DNA from: Rhodoferax sp.
Lineage (GTDB): Bacteria > Pseudomonadota > Gammaproteobacteria > Burkholderiales > Burkholderiaceae_C
Length of the DNA: 64,000 bases
Direction of reading: 5' to 3'
Assembly: GCF_018780565.1 (NCBI RefSeq)
Contig: NZ_JADMJN010000010.1
Span: forward strand, 1 to 64,000
The position numbers and the translations under genes were made by a program. Below the pieces are notes generated by a model that did no database searches, was not told where the DNA came from, and saw only the letters and a list, made by a program, of their open reading frames with translations. Below are positions 41,847-50,869 of this stretch, piece after piece. Positions within the stretch are counted from its first letter, which is position 1. Every line of letters starts with the position of its first letter.

Positions 41847-43997
41847 ATGTCCTCCCCCCCCTCCCATGGCCTGAATCTGGCCCAACAAGAAGCCGTCAAT
41901 TTCATGCATGGCCCCTGCCTGGTGCTTGCTGGCGCTGGCTCGGGAAAGACGCGAGTAATCACTCACAAGATAGGTCGCCTGATTCAGGCCGGACTGGAGC
42001 CCAAGCGCATTGCCGCCATCACCTTCACCAACAAGGCCGCCACCGAGATGCGCGAACGCGCCAAGGGCCTGATTGGTCGCGATGCCAAAGAGGTGGTGAT
42101 TTGCACTTTTCACGCGCTGGGTGTGCGCATGCTGCGCCAGGACGGCGAAGCGCTGGGATTGAAGCCGACTTTCTCGATTCTGGACACCGATGACATCACC
42201 AGCATCCTGAAAGATGCAGGCGGCACGGTCGACGCGGCCACGGCACGATCCTGGCAATGGGTCATCAGTGGCTGGAAAGGCCAGGGACTCAATGCGGAAC
42301 AAGCAGCGGGACAAGCCAAGGACGACAACGAACGCATCATTGCCCGCGTCATGGCGCACTATGAAGAACGCCTCAGCGCTTACCAAAGCGTGGACTTTGA
42401 CGACCTGATCACCCTGCCCCTCAAGCTGCTGCGCGACCACGAGCAGGTCAGGCAGAAATGGCAGGGGCTGATGGGCCATGTGCTGGTGGATGAATACCAG
42501 GACACGAACGCCACGCAGTACGAGGTGCTCAAGCTGCTGGTGGGCGGCAATGCAGCCGCTGGCGCGCGCTTTACCGCGGTGGGTGATGATGACCAGTCGA
42601 TCTACGGCTGGCGCGGCGCCACGTTGGACAACTTGAAGAAGCTGCCCATCGACTTCCCCGCGCTCAAGGTCATCAAGCTGGAGCAGAACTACCGGTCAAC
42701 TTCGGCCATCCTGCGCGCGGCCAACAATGTGATCGGCCCCAACCCCAAACTGTTCCCGAAAAACCTGTGGAGCGACCTGGGCGAAGGCGAGCCGGTGCGG
42801 GTGGTGGACGCCGACAGCGAGGAACACGAAGCCGAGCGCACGGTGGCGCGCATCCAGAGCCTGCGTGCCAGTGGCACCAGCAGTGGCGGACCGCAGTTTC
42901 AGGAGTTCCGGCATTTCGCCATCCTGTACCGTGCCAACCACCAGGCCAAGACCTTTGAGAAAGCCTTGCGCAAAGCCCAGATTCCCTACAAGGTCTCGGG
43001 CGGCACCAGCTTCTTCGACCGGGCTGAGATCAAGGATTTGTGTGGCTGGTTCCGTTTGTGGATCAACAACAACGACGACCCGGCCTTTCTGCGCGCCGTC
43101 ACCACGCCCAAGCGCGGCATTGGCCATCAGACACTGGCGCAGCTGGGAATTTTCGCCAGCAAGTACAAAGTCAGCCTGTTCGAGGCCCTGTTCTCCGCCT
43201 CGCTGGGCAGCCTGCTCAACGCCAAGGCCGTGGGCAGCCTGCATGAGTTTGGCCGCTATGTGAACGACCTGGAGTTTCGCGCCCGGCGTACCCTGGGCGC
43301 CGAAGATGCGCGGGCCTTTCTGCTGGAATGGCTCAAGGAAATTGGTTACGAAAAGTACCTGTACGACGGCGAAGACAGTGAAAAAGTGGCGGCCGCCCGC
43401 TGGACCAATGTGATGGATTTCTGCGACTGGATGTCGGCGCGCTGCGGCGGGCAGATTGATGATGCCGCCGGGGTCAGCACCACGAACGAGGTCAAGTCGC
43501 TGCTGGAGGTAGCGCAGACCGTATCCCTGCTCTCCACCATCAGCGAGCGCGAAAAGGACATGGACGTGGTGACACTCTCCACCCTGCACGCCGCCAAGGG
43601 ACTGGAGTGGCCGCACGTGATGCTGGTCGGCGTGACGGAAGGCATGCTGCCGTTCAAGCTCAAGGACAGCGGTGAAGGTGCCGCGTCGGTGGGAGGCTCC
43701 AAGCGCGAAGACGAGGCGGCCAATGAAACCGTGGCCACGCATCTGCAGGAAGAACGCCGCCTGATGTATGTAGGCATCACCCGGGCCCAGCGCAGCCTGA
43801 CGGTGAGCTGGACCCGCAAACGAAAAAAGGGACGCGAGATGATTGCCGCCCAACCCAGCCGCTTCATCGCCGAGATGGGGCTGGACAAGACCACGGTGCG
43901 CGAAGACCCGCGCGAAAAGCTCAAGGCACTGCGCGCCGAGTTTGCCAAGAAAGCCCAGGACTCGGCTGCCGCACAGGCCCTGGGGCGCCCGACTTGA
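41847..43997 (+). CDS. rep: ATP-dependent DNA helicase Rep (UvrD/PcrA superfamily 1A)
   Basis: The 716 residues carry all SF1A motifs: Walker A GAGSGKTR near 29-36, motif Ia ITFTNKAATEMRERA, motif II VDEYQDTN, motif III GDDDQSIYGWRGA, motif IV EQNYRS, motif V TLHAAKGLEW and motif VI GITRAQRSL. Rep-type 3'-5' helicases help forks pass proteins and restart. The length is slightly above enteric Rep, and the C-terminus lacks the UvrD/PcrA Tudor-like tail as far as I can see. The annotation as Rep rather than UvrD rests on these features and is not certain. Confidence 0.9.
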   Translation: MSSPPSHGLNLAQQEAVNFMHGPCLVLAGAGSGKTRVITHKIGRLIQAGLEPKRIAAITFTNKAATEMRERAKGLIGRDAKEVVICTFHALGVRMLRQDGEALGLKPTFSILDTDDITSILKDAGGTVDAATARSWQWVISGWKGQGLNAEQAAGQAKDDNERIIARVMAHYEERLSAYQSVDFDDLITLPLKLLRDHEQVRQKWQGLMGHVLVDEYQDTNATQYEVLKLLVGGNAAAGARFTAVGDDDQSIYGWRGATLDNLKKLPIDFPALKVIKLEQNYRSTSAILRAANNVIGPNPKLFPKNLWSDLGEGEPVRVVDADSEEHEAERTVARIQSLRASGTSSGGPQFQEFRHFAILYRANHQAKTFEKALRKAQIPYKVSGGTSFFDRAEIKDLCGWFRLWINNNDDPAFLRAVTTPKRGIGHQTLAQLGIFASKYKVSLFEALFSASLGSLLNAKAVGSLHEFGRYVNDLEFRARRTLGAEDARAFLLEWLKEIGYEKYLYDGEDSEKVAAARWTNVMDFCDWMSARCGGQIDDAAGVSTTNEVKSLLEVAQTVSLLSTISEREKDMDVVTLSTLHAAKGLEWPHVMLVGVTEGMLPFKLKDSGEGAASVGGSKREDEAANETVATHLQEERRLMYVGITRAQRSLTVSWTRKRKKGREMIAAQPSRFIAEMGLDKTTVREDPREKLKALRAEFAKKAQDSAAAQALGRPT

Positions 43998-44011
43998 GGA
44001 CAGCAACGTTC

Positions 44012-44455
44012 ATGAGACCCCTGAATGCTGTATTTTTGATAGCGCTATTGGCAATGTCGACGACGGCTTCAGCCCAGAATGATGCCCCAACATCATCGCC
44101 TGCCAGTTGCCCGTCGCCCTCTCAAATCACGCCGTTGCACCTCTATGGTTTGTGGCGTGCCGAGTTTGAGGGCCAAGCCCAGGGCGCGACTGTGCTGTTT
44201 GAAAGACATCCCGAACTGAGCGGTAGTGTCAGCGGTGGCGTCAATCGGAATGGCGCCAAGGCCCTGGTCGCGGGCGACGTGGACAATGGTGAGTTCACAC
44301 TGGAAGAATCCAGCGACGGACAACGCATCACAGCCACCTGGCTCGGCAAGGTGGTGGAAAACTCATGCGGCAAGGAGATTCGAGGAACATGGCACAAGGA
44401 TTCAACCCAGACCTCATACCCCTTCGTCTTGCGCAAAGTGCCGGGCTGGCAATAG
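44012..44455 (+). CDS. Secreted or periplasmic hypothetical protein
   Basis: A 147-residue protein with a clear Sec signal peptide (MRPLNAVFLIALLAMSTTASAQ, cut after about residue 21). The small mature part (LHLYGLWRAEFEGQAQGATV, then GTWHKDSTQTSYPFVLRK) reads like an all-beta fold, with two or three Cys. No known family recognised with confidence. The ATG at 44012 lies 14 bp after the rep stop. Its 3' end overlaps the start of the phospholipase gene by about 67 bp, so the two are probably coexpressed. Confidence 0.7.
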   Translation: MRPLNAVFLIALLAMSTTASAQNDAPTSSPASCPSPSQITPLHLYGLWRAEFEGQAQGATVLFERHPELSGSVSGGVNRNGAKALVAGDVDNGEFTLEESSDGQRITATWLGKVVENSCGKEIRGTWHKDSTQTSYPFVLRKVPGWQ

Positions 44456-45552
44456 CCTTGGCGCTGCCGGCAGGCAGTGTGCAGGCCCAGGCCCTCACGC
44501 CAGCCAGCGACAGCGGCTGGCAGCACTGCGCGAAGCTGAGCGCGGACAGTGAGGCCCGGCTGCGTTGCTTTGACCGTTGGGCGGCACAACAGCAGCCCCC
44601 GGGCATGGCGTCGCTTTCCGCGCCAGCCCCGACCCCAGCACCCGAACCCGCGCCCATCGACACCGCAAGCACGCAAACCGACCGCGACTGCAAAAACCCC
44701 CGGTACTCCGAGCTTTCCCGGTTTTGGGAACTGGAGGCCGGAAGCGACTGCGGTACCTTGATGATTCGGGGCTACAAACCCATCAGCCTGTCGTGGATCG
44801 GATCAGACAGCACCAACAGCCAGCCGTCCTCGGCCACACCCGGTCACACGGTGGCAACGGCACAGCCCTACAGCGCCAACGAGACCCGCATCCAGCTCTC
44901 GGTTCGCACCAAGATTGCACAGGGCCTGCTGACCCACCAGGAGTCGCTGCTGCGCGATTCACTGTGGTTTGGTTATACCCAGCAGTCCTACTGGCAATTG
45001 TTCACAGGCGAGCTCTCCCGCCCGTTTCGCAATACCGATCATGAACCGGAAATCACGTATGTCTACCCCACCGATGCGCCCCTGCCACTGGGATGGCGCT
45101 TGCGCTACAGCGGCTTGAGCCTGGTGCACCAGTCCAACGGCCAGTCCTTGCCACTGTCGCGCAGCTGGAACCGGGCCGTGCTGATGGCCGGCATGGAAAA
45201 GGACGATCGATTCCGTTTGCAGGCCAAGGTATGGAAACGCCTGAACGAAGACTCGGCAGATGACGACAACCCCGGCATCACCGACATGGTCGGCCGGGCA
45301 GAGGTGGCGGGCTTCTGGAACGTCAACAAAGACAACACCCTGGGCATCACCGTGCGCCATTCCCTCAATGCAGATGCCAATGGCTCGGTCCGCCTGGAAT
45401 GGCTGCGCAACATTGGCAATGGCAACACCGTGGGTGGCTACCACGGCCTGCGCTTTCACACCCAATTGTTCACCGGCTATGGCGACTCCCTGCTGGACTA
45501 CAACCGCCGCCGCACCGTGCTGAGTGTTGGCCTGAGCCTGATCGACTGGTAA
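44389..45552 (+). CDS. pldA: Outer-membrane phospholipase A (PldA family)
   Basis: About 387 residues: a signal peptide (LAIALALPAGSVQAQA), a Pro/Ala-rich stretch and a 12-strand-type barrel domain after about residue 160. The catalytic motif is YSGLSLVHQSNGQSLPLSRS, with His and Ser in H-x-S and Asn in SWNR. LWFGYTQQSYWQLF and PGITDMVGRAEVAGFW also fit PldA. It hydrolyses phospholipids in the outer membrane when lipid asymmetry is lost. The start at 44389 lies inside the previous gene; no start codon exists between there and the signal peptide core. Confidence 0.92.
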   Translation: MAQGFNPDLIPLRLAQSAGLAIALALPAGSVQAQALTPASDSGWQHCAKLSADSEARLRCFDRWAAQQQPPGMASLSAPAPTPAPEPAPIDTASTQTDRDCKNPRYSELSRFWELEAGSDCGTLMIRGYKPISLSWIGSDSTNSQPSSATPGHTVATAQPYSANETRIQLSVRTKIAQGLLTHQESLLRDSLWFGYTQQSYWQLFTGELSRPFRNTDHEPEITYVYPTDAPLPLGWRLRYSGLSLVHQSNGQSLPLSRSWNRAVLMAGMEKDDRFRLQAKVWKRLNEDSADDDNPGITDMVGRAEVAGFWNVNKDNTLGITVRHSLNADANGSVRLEWLRNIGNGNTVGGYHGLRFHTQLFTGYGDSLLDYNRRRTVLSVGLSLIDW

Positions 45553-45569
45553 ACCCCGCCAAGCCTGCC

Positions 45570-45587
45570 ATGGCGCTGCACCGCCAT
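45570..45587 (+). other. Hairpin after the phospholipase gene
   Basis: ATGGCG (45570-45575) pairs with CGCCAT (45582-45587) across a 6-base loop, 18 bp after the stop. There is no T-run, so it is not a standard intrinsic terminator. Confidence 0.25.
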
Positions 45588-45616
45588 TGACATCACGCCA
45601 CAGTCACGTCATACTT

Positions 45617-45655
45617 TATTACCAAATAAATCATTATTTGATTAAATTAGTAATA
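45617..45655. promoter_or_regulatory. Nested inverted repeats before the PaaX-like gene
   Basis: CAAATAA (45623-45629), spacer ATCA, TTATTTG (45634-45640) is a perfect 7-bp dyad. Outside it TATTAC (45617-45622) pairs with GTAATA (45650-45655). This AT-rich block ends 10 bp before the GTG start and looks like an autoregulatory operator overlapping the promoter. Confidence 0.55.
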
Positions 45656-45665
45656 TTTAAATACC

Positions 45666-46463
45666 GTGATCAACCCCAAAAACCTGATCCTTGATCTGAT
45701 GCTCGCTGTGGGTGACAAGCCCATGAGTGCACGCGATGCCATCCTGGCAGGCTCGCTTTTCGGGATCAGCGAAAACAGCCTTCGCGTCACGCTGGCCCGC
45801 CTGTCTGCCGCGAGCCTGATCGAGGTCGCAGGCCGTGGGTCCTACCGCCTGGGGCCGGCGGCCACCGACCTCGCAGGCGAAGTGGCCAGCTGGCGCCAGG
45901 CCGAGGCACGGCTGCGACCCTGGACTGGCGGCTACATCGCTGTGCATTGCGGCGCGCTGGGGCGCAGCGACCGCGTGGCACTGCGCCAGCGCGAGCGCGC
46001 CTTGCAGATGCTGGGCTTCCAGGAGCTGGAGCGTGGTCTGCATATTCGCCCTGACAACATCGAAGCCCATATCGACGTCGTGTGTCAGCGCCTGTACAAA
46101 CTCGGGCTGGACCGGGATGCGCCCGTATTCCTGGCCAGTGGTTTCGATTCCGCGCGTGAAGCACGAATCGCCAGCCTGTGGGACGGTCAGGCGCTGACCC
46201 AAACCTACCGCCAGTTGCGTCTGCAAATGGAAACCTGGCTGGCCAACGCGCACCGACTGGCACTGGACACGGCGGCGCGTGAATCGCTGCTGCTGGGCGG
46301 CAAGGCCATCCATCAACTGGTGTTTGACCCCCTGCTGCCGGAGCCTTTTGTCGACGCTGCCGAGCGCCACGCGTTCATCCAGTGTGTCCAACGGTTTGAT
46401 GACGCCGGCCGTGCCATCTGGAATCATTTTTTTACATCTATCGCATTGGAGATGACCTCATGA
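45666..46463 (+). CDS. PaaX-like transcriptional regulator
   Basis: A 265-residue protein with a GTG start. The N-terminal winged helix (SARDAILAGSLFGISENSLR, VTLARLSAASLIEVAGRGSY) and the longer C-terminal part resemble the PaaX family of repressors that sense acyl-CoA compounds. The gene overlaps the acyl-CoA dehydrogenase gene by 4 bp (ATGA), so it probably regulates its own operon through the dyad upstream. The real effector is unknown; the family assignment is from overall pattern. Confidence 0.75.
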   Translation: MINPKNLILDLMLAVGDKPMSARDAILAGSLFGISENSLRVTLARLSAASLIEVAGRGSYRLGPAATDLAGEVASWRQAEARLRPWTGGYIAVHCGALGRSDRVALRQRERALQMLGFQELERGLHIRPDNIEAHIDVVCQRLYKLGLDRDAPVFLASGFDSAREARIASLWDGQALTQTYRQLRLQMETWLANAHRLALDTAARESLLLGGKAIHQLVFDPLLPEPFVDAAERHAFIQCVQRFDDAGRAIWNHFFTSIALEMTS

Positions 46464-48142
46464 ACACCCGTATTGAAACCGCACCTGGTTCGCTTTATCT
46501 GGCCGACACCCATGAAGTGAGCAACCTGTCCAGCGAGCTGTGCAACTACAACCTGTACACCGAAGATCCAGCCCTGCGTGAAGCCGTGCAGCGCGAGGGA
46601 GGTCAATGGGCTGAGCGCGAACTCACCGAGTTCGGCCAGCTGACCGGCTCGGCAGACTACCTGGAACTGGGCCAGCTGGCCAACAAGTTTCAGCCCGAAT
46701 ACGACACCCATGACCGATTCGGCCACCGCATCGACCTGGTGAAGTTCCACCCGGCCTACCACCAGCTCATGAAGACCAGCATCGAACATGGCCTGCATGC
46801 CTCGCCCTGGACAGCGCCCGGCCCCGGCGCCCATGTGGCACGCGCGGCCAGGACCTACATGCACACCCAGGTGGAAGCAGGCCACGGCTGCCCCATCACC
46901 ATGACCTTTGCCGCCGTGCCCACGCTGCGCCTGCAGCCCGAACTGGCCAGTGTGTGGGAGCCCAAGATCACGGCCCGCGTCTATGACCCGCGCAATGTTC
47001 CCGTCGAACAAAAGCAGGGCGTCACCATCGGCATGGCGATGACCGAGAAACAAGGCGGCTCCGATGTGCGCACCAACAGCACACGCGCCTACCCCATAGG
47101 CACGGGCGGCCCCGGCCAGGCCTATGAGCTGGTCGGGCACAAGTACTTTGTGTCAGCCCCCATGTGCGATGCCTTCCTGGTGCTGGCGCAGGCGCCCGGC
47201 GGCCTCTCCTGCTTTTTGCTGCCACGCTGGCGGCCGGACGGCAGCAAGAACCCGATGCAGGTGCTACGGCTCAAGAAAAAAATGGGCAACGCTTCCAACG
47301 CCTCCAGCGAGACCGAACTGCGCGGCGCCTTGGCGTGGATGGTCGGTGAAGAAGGCCGGGGCGTGCGCAACATCATCGAGATGGTCAGCATGACGCGCTT
47401 TGACTGCATGATCGGCTCCAGCGCAGGCATGCGCATGGCCGCCTCGCAGGCGCTGCACCACTGCGCGGTCCGCTCGGCCTTTGGCAAGGTGCTGAACCAG
47501 CAGCCCCTGATGCAAAACGTGCTGGCCGATCTGGCACTGGAGAGCGAAGCCGCGCTGACGCTGACCATGCGCATGGCCCGCGCCATGGACAACCGGGCCG
47601 ACGAGCACGAAGACCTGTTGGTGCGCCTGGTCACCGCCGTTGGCAAGTATTGGATCTGCAAACGCACGCCTGGCCACGCCTATGAGGCCATGGAGTGCAT
47701 TGGCGGCAGCGGTGTCATGGAAGACAGCATGATGCCGCGCCTGTACCGGGAGGCACCGGTGAACGCCATCTGGGAAGGCAGCGGCAACGTGCAGTGCCTC
47801 GATGTATTGCGCGCGCTCTCCAAAACGCCGGCAGTGCTGGAGGCCTTCTTTACCGAAGTGGCCAGGGCCAAAGGTGCACATCCGGCATTGGATAGTTTCG
47901 TCGCCACCCTGGCCGCAGACCTGAAAGACTTGCGCGATTTCGAGTACCGGGCTCGTGACGTGGTGGACCGCATGGCCCTGGCCATGCAGGCGTCATTGCT
48001 GGTGCGCCATGCGCCCGCGTTTGTCAGCGATGCCTTCTGCCACTCGCGCCTGACGCAGGTGGGTCACCACAACTATGGCACCCTGCCGCGCGGCGTGGAC
48101 GCCGCAGCGATCATTGCCCGGGCGACACCGGTTAAACCTTGA
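46460..48142 (+). CDS. aidB: AidB-type acyl-CoA dehydrogenase
   Basis: A 560-residue flavoprotein of the AidB branch: GVTIGMAMTEKQGGSDVRTN, MIGSSAGMRMAASQALHHCA, ECIGGSGVMEDSMMPRLYRE and WEGSGNVQCLDVLRAL. AidB in E. coli belongs to the adaptive response to alkylation and binds DNA; the true substrate is unclear. Here it is downstream of a PaaX-like regulator rather than an Ada-type one, which suggests different control. It converges with, and overlaps by 11 bp, the SPOR gene. Confidence 0.92.
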   Translation: MNTRIETAPGSLYLADTHEVSNLSSELCNYNLYTEDPALREAVQREGGQWAERELTEFGQLTGSADYLELGQLANKFQPEYDTHDRFGHRIDLVKFHPAYHQLMKTSIEHGLHASPWTAPGPGAHVARAARTYMHTQVEAGHGCPITMTFAAVPTLRLQPELASVWEPKITARVYDPRNVPVEQKQGVTIGMAMTEKQGGSDVRTNSTRAYPIGTGGPGQAYELVGHKYFVSAPMCDAFLVLAQAPGGLSCFLLPRWRPDGSKNPMQVLRLKKKMGNASNASSETELRGALAWMVGEEGRGVRNIIEMVSMTRFDCMIGSSAGMRMAASQALHHCAVRSAFGKVLNQQPLMQNVLADLALESEAALTLTMRMARAMDNRADEHEDLLVRLVTAVGKYWICKRTPGHAYEAMECIGGSGVMEDSMMPRLYREAPVNAIWEGSGNVQCLDVLRALSKTPAVLEAFFTEVARAKGAHPALDSFVATLAADLKDLRDFEYRARDVVDRMALAMQASLLVRHAPAFVSDAFCHSRLTQVGHHNYGTLPRGVDAAAIIARATPVKP

Positions 48143-49238
48143 CAAACAGCGCTGGCAACCCCAGCGCCTCAATTTTGGCGGCGGCCTTTCTGGCCTCAGA
48201 CCTGAGCGTAAAAGGCCCGACGCGAACCTGTGTCAATTTGCCATGTGCGCCGTCCAGGGTCTGGACAACCGGACTGAGGCCAATCGCTTCAAGCTTCTCG
48301 GTTACCTTGCGCGCATTGCCTTCATCGGCAAATGCCCCCACCTGAATGAAATAGTGCTGAGCAGGTTTGCCTGCCACTTCTGCTACTTCTGCCTTATTCC
48401 CTTTGACCGGCTTGTGCGCCACAGCAGGCTGCGCCACTTCTTCGATCACGGCGGGCTTGGCGGATGCAATCACCTGTTCTGCCATGCCGGCGATTGGCGC
48501 TGGCGCACTGCTCGAAGCGGCCTGTACAGCCGGGGCAACGGCGACAAGATCGCTCACGCCTGTGATCACTGCCGGAGCACTGGCGGGCAGGTCAGCGGGT
48601 AACTGGCGGGGGGTTGGGACTGCCGGCTTGGTCTCCATTGAAACGCTGGCGTCGGACGAAGCCAAGCCCACCGGCGCCACCTGCAGTTTCTCAAGCACTT
48701 TCAGGCCGGGCGCAAGCCATATGAAGCCGACCAGCAGCGCCAAAAGACCGCCATTGAGCACCGCCAGCACATACCAGCGCCGGCTGGAACTGGCATCCTT
48801 GGCGAGCAATTCACAGGCTCCTTGCACGCCAGCATCCGACACCAAGGCTTTGGTGATGCGTCTCTCGCAAAATCTGTAATACGCCGCATTCGCGTACAGA
48901 CCCGGTGGGACAAAGATCATCAGCACAAAGAGGACGCCAAGACCCATCTCCGTCATCTCGGAGTAGTTGAATACCAGCTTGCCGATACCAAAAATCAGCA
49001 GCGCGAACGTGATCAAGAGGCTCACATACCAGAGGGCCAGCCCCCACATTTTTCTGAAAACCAGCCAGTTCAAGCTGGCCAAACAGGCGGACCAGTTCCA
49101 GGTCACACCCGTCTTGCCGGCCGCATCAAACCTGGCGAAGCAACGCAAGTAGTAGTCTTGATTTCTGACGCCAATGGCCGCCTTGTACAAGTCTGTGGTG
49201 ACGTCAGTGGACTCCGGATTCACTTGATCAGTTGTCAT
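48132..49238 (-). CDS. Membrane protein with DUF2628-like region and C-terminal SPOR domain
   Basis: About 368 residues. The N-terminal half has DUF2628-like features and two or three membrane helices (LALWYVSLLITFALLIFGIG, LGVLFVLMIFVPPGLYANAA), and a further helix follows (YVLAVLNGGLLALLVGFIWL). A Pro/Ala-rich linker leads to a SPOR domain at the end (YFIQVGAFADEGNARKVTEK, LTQVRVGPFTLRSEARKAAA). SPOR binds denuded glycan strands and often marks division-site proteins. The ATG at 49238 (MTTDQVNPES) has a poor ribosome site, but upstream residues have no such pattern. Confidence 0.8.
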   Translation of the reverse strand: MTTDQVNPESTDVTTDLYKAAIGVRNQDYYLRCFARFDAAGKTGVTWNWSACLASLNWLVFRKMWGLALWYVSLLITFALLIFGIGKLVFNYSEMTEMGLGVLFVLMIFVPPGLYANAAYYRFCERRITKALVSDAGVQGACELLAKDASSSRRWYVLAVLNGGLLALLVGFIWLAPGLKVLEKLQVAPVGLASSDASVSMETKPAVPTPRQLPADLPASAPAVITGVSDLVAVAPAVQAASSSAPAPIAGMAEQVIASAKPAVIEEVAQPAVAHKPVKGNKAEVAEVAGKPAQHYFIQVGAFADEGNARKVTEKLEAIGLSPVVQTLDGAHGKLTQVRVGPFTLRSEARKAAAKIEALGLPALFVKV

Positions 49239-49371
49239 GGGTATGCCGGCTGGATAGAGACAGTTTTCAGTAAGATGCCGTTGGGGTTCGCGGTAAGTCC
49301 AGTTTAATGCACACCCCATCACCCGAAGTAAGATGCGCCGGCCTTCCCTACAAATTCCACAGGAGCACGAC

Positions 49372-49818
49372 ATGGAGCAGAGTTCCGACACTCGACAAGT
49401 GACCCGCCTTATCGCCACTTATTCTGAAAGCCATCTCAACCCGACCAATGAAGTGATTCATTTCATTTGTGTCCCCGTGATTGTTTTTTCATTTCTGGGA
49501 CTGATCTGGGCACTTCATCCGCTGGCTGCGGTGGCAGTCACATTGCTATCGCTGGTGTATTACGTCACACTGTCCACGCCTTTTGCGCTGGGCATGCTGT
49601 TGATGTCGGGCGCCATGCTGGGCATCCTGTCCATCCTGCCGCAAGGCCAGATCCTGGGCATCTCGATTTCGGTTTTCGTCGTGGCGTGGATCGGGCAATT
49701 CATCGGCCACAAGATCGAAGGCAAGAAGCCATCGTTCTTCGATGATTTGCGGTTTTTGCTGATCGGTCCGCTCTTTGTACTCAGCTTTTTGTATCGTCGC
49801 CTGCACATTGCGTACTGA
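49372..49818 (+). CDS. Mpo1-like (DUF962/YGL010w family) membrane protein
   Basis: A 148-residue protein with four to five membrane helices. Conserved family features are YSESHLNPTNEVIHFICVPV near the N-terminus and QFIGHKIEGKKPSFFDDLRF near the C-terminus, with His residues that in yeast Mpo1 bind iron for alpha-oxidation of phytosphingosine. The bacterial substrate is unknown. AGGAGCACGAC precedes the ATG at 49372. The ketopantoate reductase gene follows after 16 bp. Confidence 0.85.
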   Translation: MEQSSDTRQVTRLIATYSESHLNPTNEVIHFICVPVIVFSFLGLIWALHPLAAVAVTLLSLVYYVTLSTPFALGMLLMSGAMLGILSILPQGQILGISISVFVVAWIGQFIGHKIEGKKPSFFDDLRFLLIGPLFVLSFLYRRLHIAY

Positions 49819-49834
49819 CACCTGCACCATCCCG

Positions 49835-50833
49835 ATGAAAATTGCCATTTTTGGCGCCGGTTCGATTGGCGCCTATGTAGGAGGAAGCCTGATCGCCAGC
49901 GGTGCTGACGTCATTCTGATCGGACGCGCCCGCATGCGCGAGCGCCTTGCTCGCCTGGGCCTGATCCTGACGGATTTGCACGGCCATCGCAGCGAGCTCA
50001 CGGGTGCCCAAATCGCCTATGCAGAAGATCCTGCGGCTCTGGACAGCGCTGATCTGATCCTGGTGACCGTCAAAAGCGCCGATACCGCTGCAGCCGGGCA
50101 GCTTATTCGCGACCATGCCAAGCCGACGGCAATGGTCATCAGTCTGCAAAACGGCATTGGCAATGCAGACACCTTGCGTGAATTTCTGCCTGACAGCACG
50201 GTGCTGGCGGGCATGGTTCCATTCAATGTCGTGCAATTGCCAGATGGTCGACTGCACCGGGGAACCGAAGGAGAAATGGTTGTGGAGGCATCCCCCGCGC
50301 TGGAAGTTTGGCAGAAGACTTTCGCCGCAGCCCATTTGCCGCTGGTGATGCATGCCGATTTTGCTGCCGTGCAGTGGGGAAAACTGCTGCTGAATCTGAA
50401 CAATCCAGTCAACGCCCTGTCGGACCTGCCTCTGAAAACCGAGTTATCGCAACGCGCTTACCGGCGCAGCCTTACCCTCCTGATTGAGGAGGCCTTGCAG
50501 GTTCTGCGCGCAGCGGGCATCCAGCCGGCCAAAGTGGGGCGCGTGGGGCCCCGCATGCTGCCCTCACTGCTGCGCTTGCCTGACCTGCTGTTTCGCCGAG
50601 TGGCCGCGGCCATGCTTCGCATGGACCCCGAAGCACGGTCGTCCATGTGGGAAGACCTGCAGGCTGGCCGTCGCACCGAGGTGGACTACCTGAATGGCGC
50701 GGTCGTCAAACTGGCTGAGTCATGTGGCCGGGACGCCCCGGTGAATCGGCGAATGATTGCATTGATTCGGACTGCCGAGGCAGGCCCACACAAAGCCTTT
50801 GGAGGCGACGCTTTGCTACGGGCGTTGCAGTAA
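49835..50833 (+). CDS. panE: 2-dehydropantoate 2-reductase
   Basis: A 332-residue protein of the ApbA/PanE family. The N-terminal Rossmann motif is MKIAIFGAGSIGAYVGGSLI. Further typical parts are LVTVKSADTAAAGQL, SLQNGIGNADTL, WGKLLLNLNNPVNALS and GRRTEVDYLNGAVVKL. It reduces ketopantoate with NADPH in pantothenate synthesis; paralogues often act on other keto acids, so the substrate is not certain. Start at the ATG at 49835, with no clear ribosome site. Confidence 0.88.
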   Translation: MKIAIFGAGSIGAYVGGSLIASGADVILIGRARMRERLARLGLILTDLHGHRSELTGAQIAYAEDPAALDSADLILVTVKSADTAAAGQLIRDHAKPTAMVISLQNGIGNADTLREFLPDSTVLAGMVPFNVVQLPDGRLHRGTEGEMVVEASPALEVWQKTFAAAHLPLVMHADFAAVQWGKLLLNLNNPVNALSDLPLKTELSQRAYRRSLTLLIEEALQVLRAAGIQPAKVGRVGPRMLPSLLRLPDLLFRRVAAAMLRMDPEARSSMWEDLQAGRRTEVDYLNGAVVKLAESCGRDAPVNRRMIALIRTAEAGPHKAFGGDALLRALQ

Positions 50834-50869
50834 GCACCGCGAATCGGGCCGGCGAACAAGGAGACTACG

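Noticed and set aside
42696..44006. 436-residue minus-strand frame opposite rep
   Set aside because: All SF1A helicase motifs are on the plus strand; this frame is an antisense shadow.
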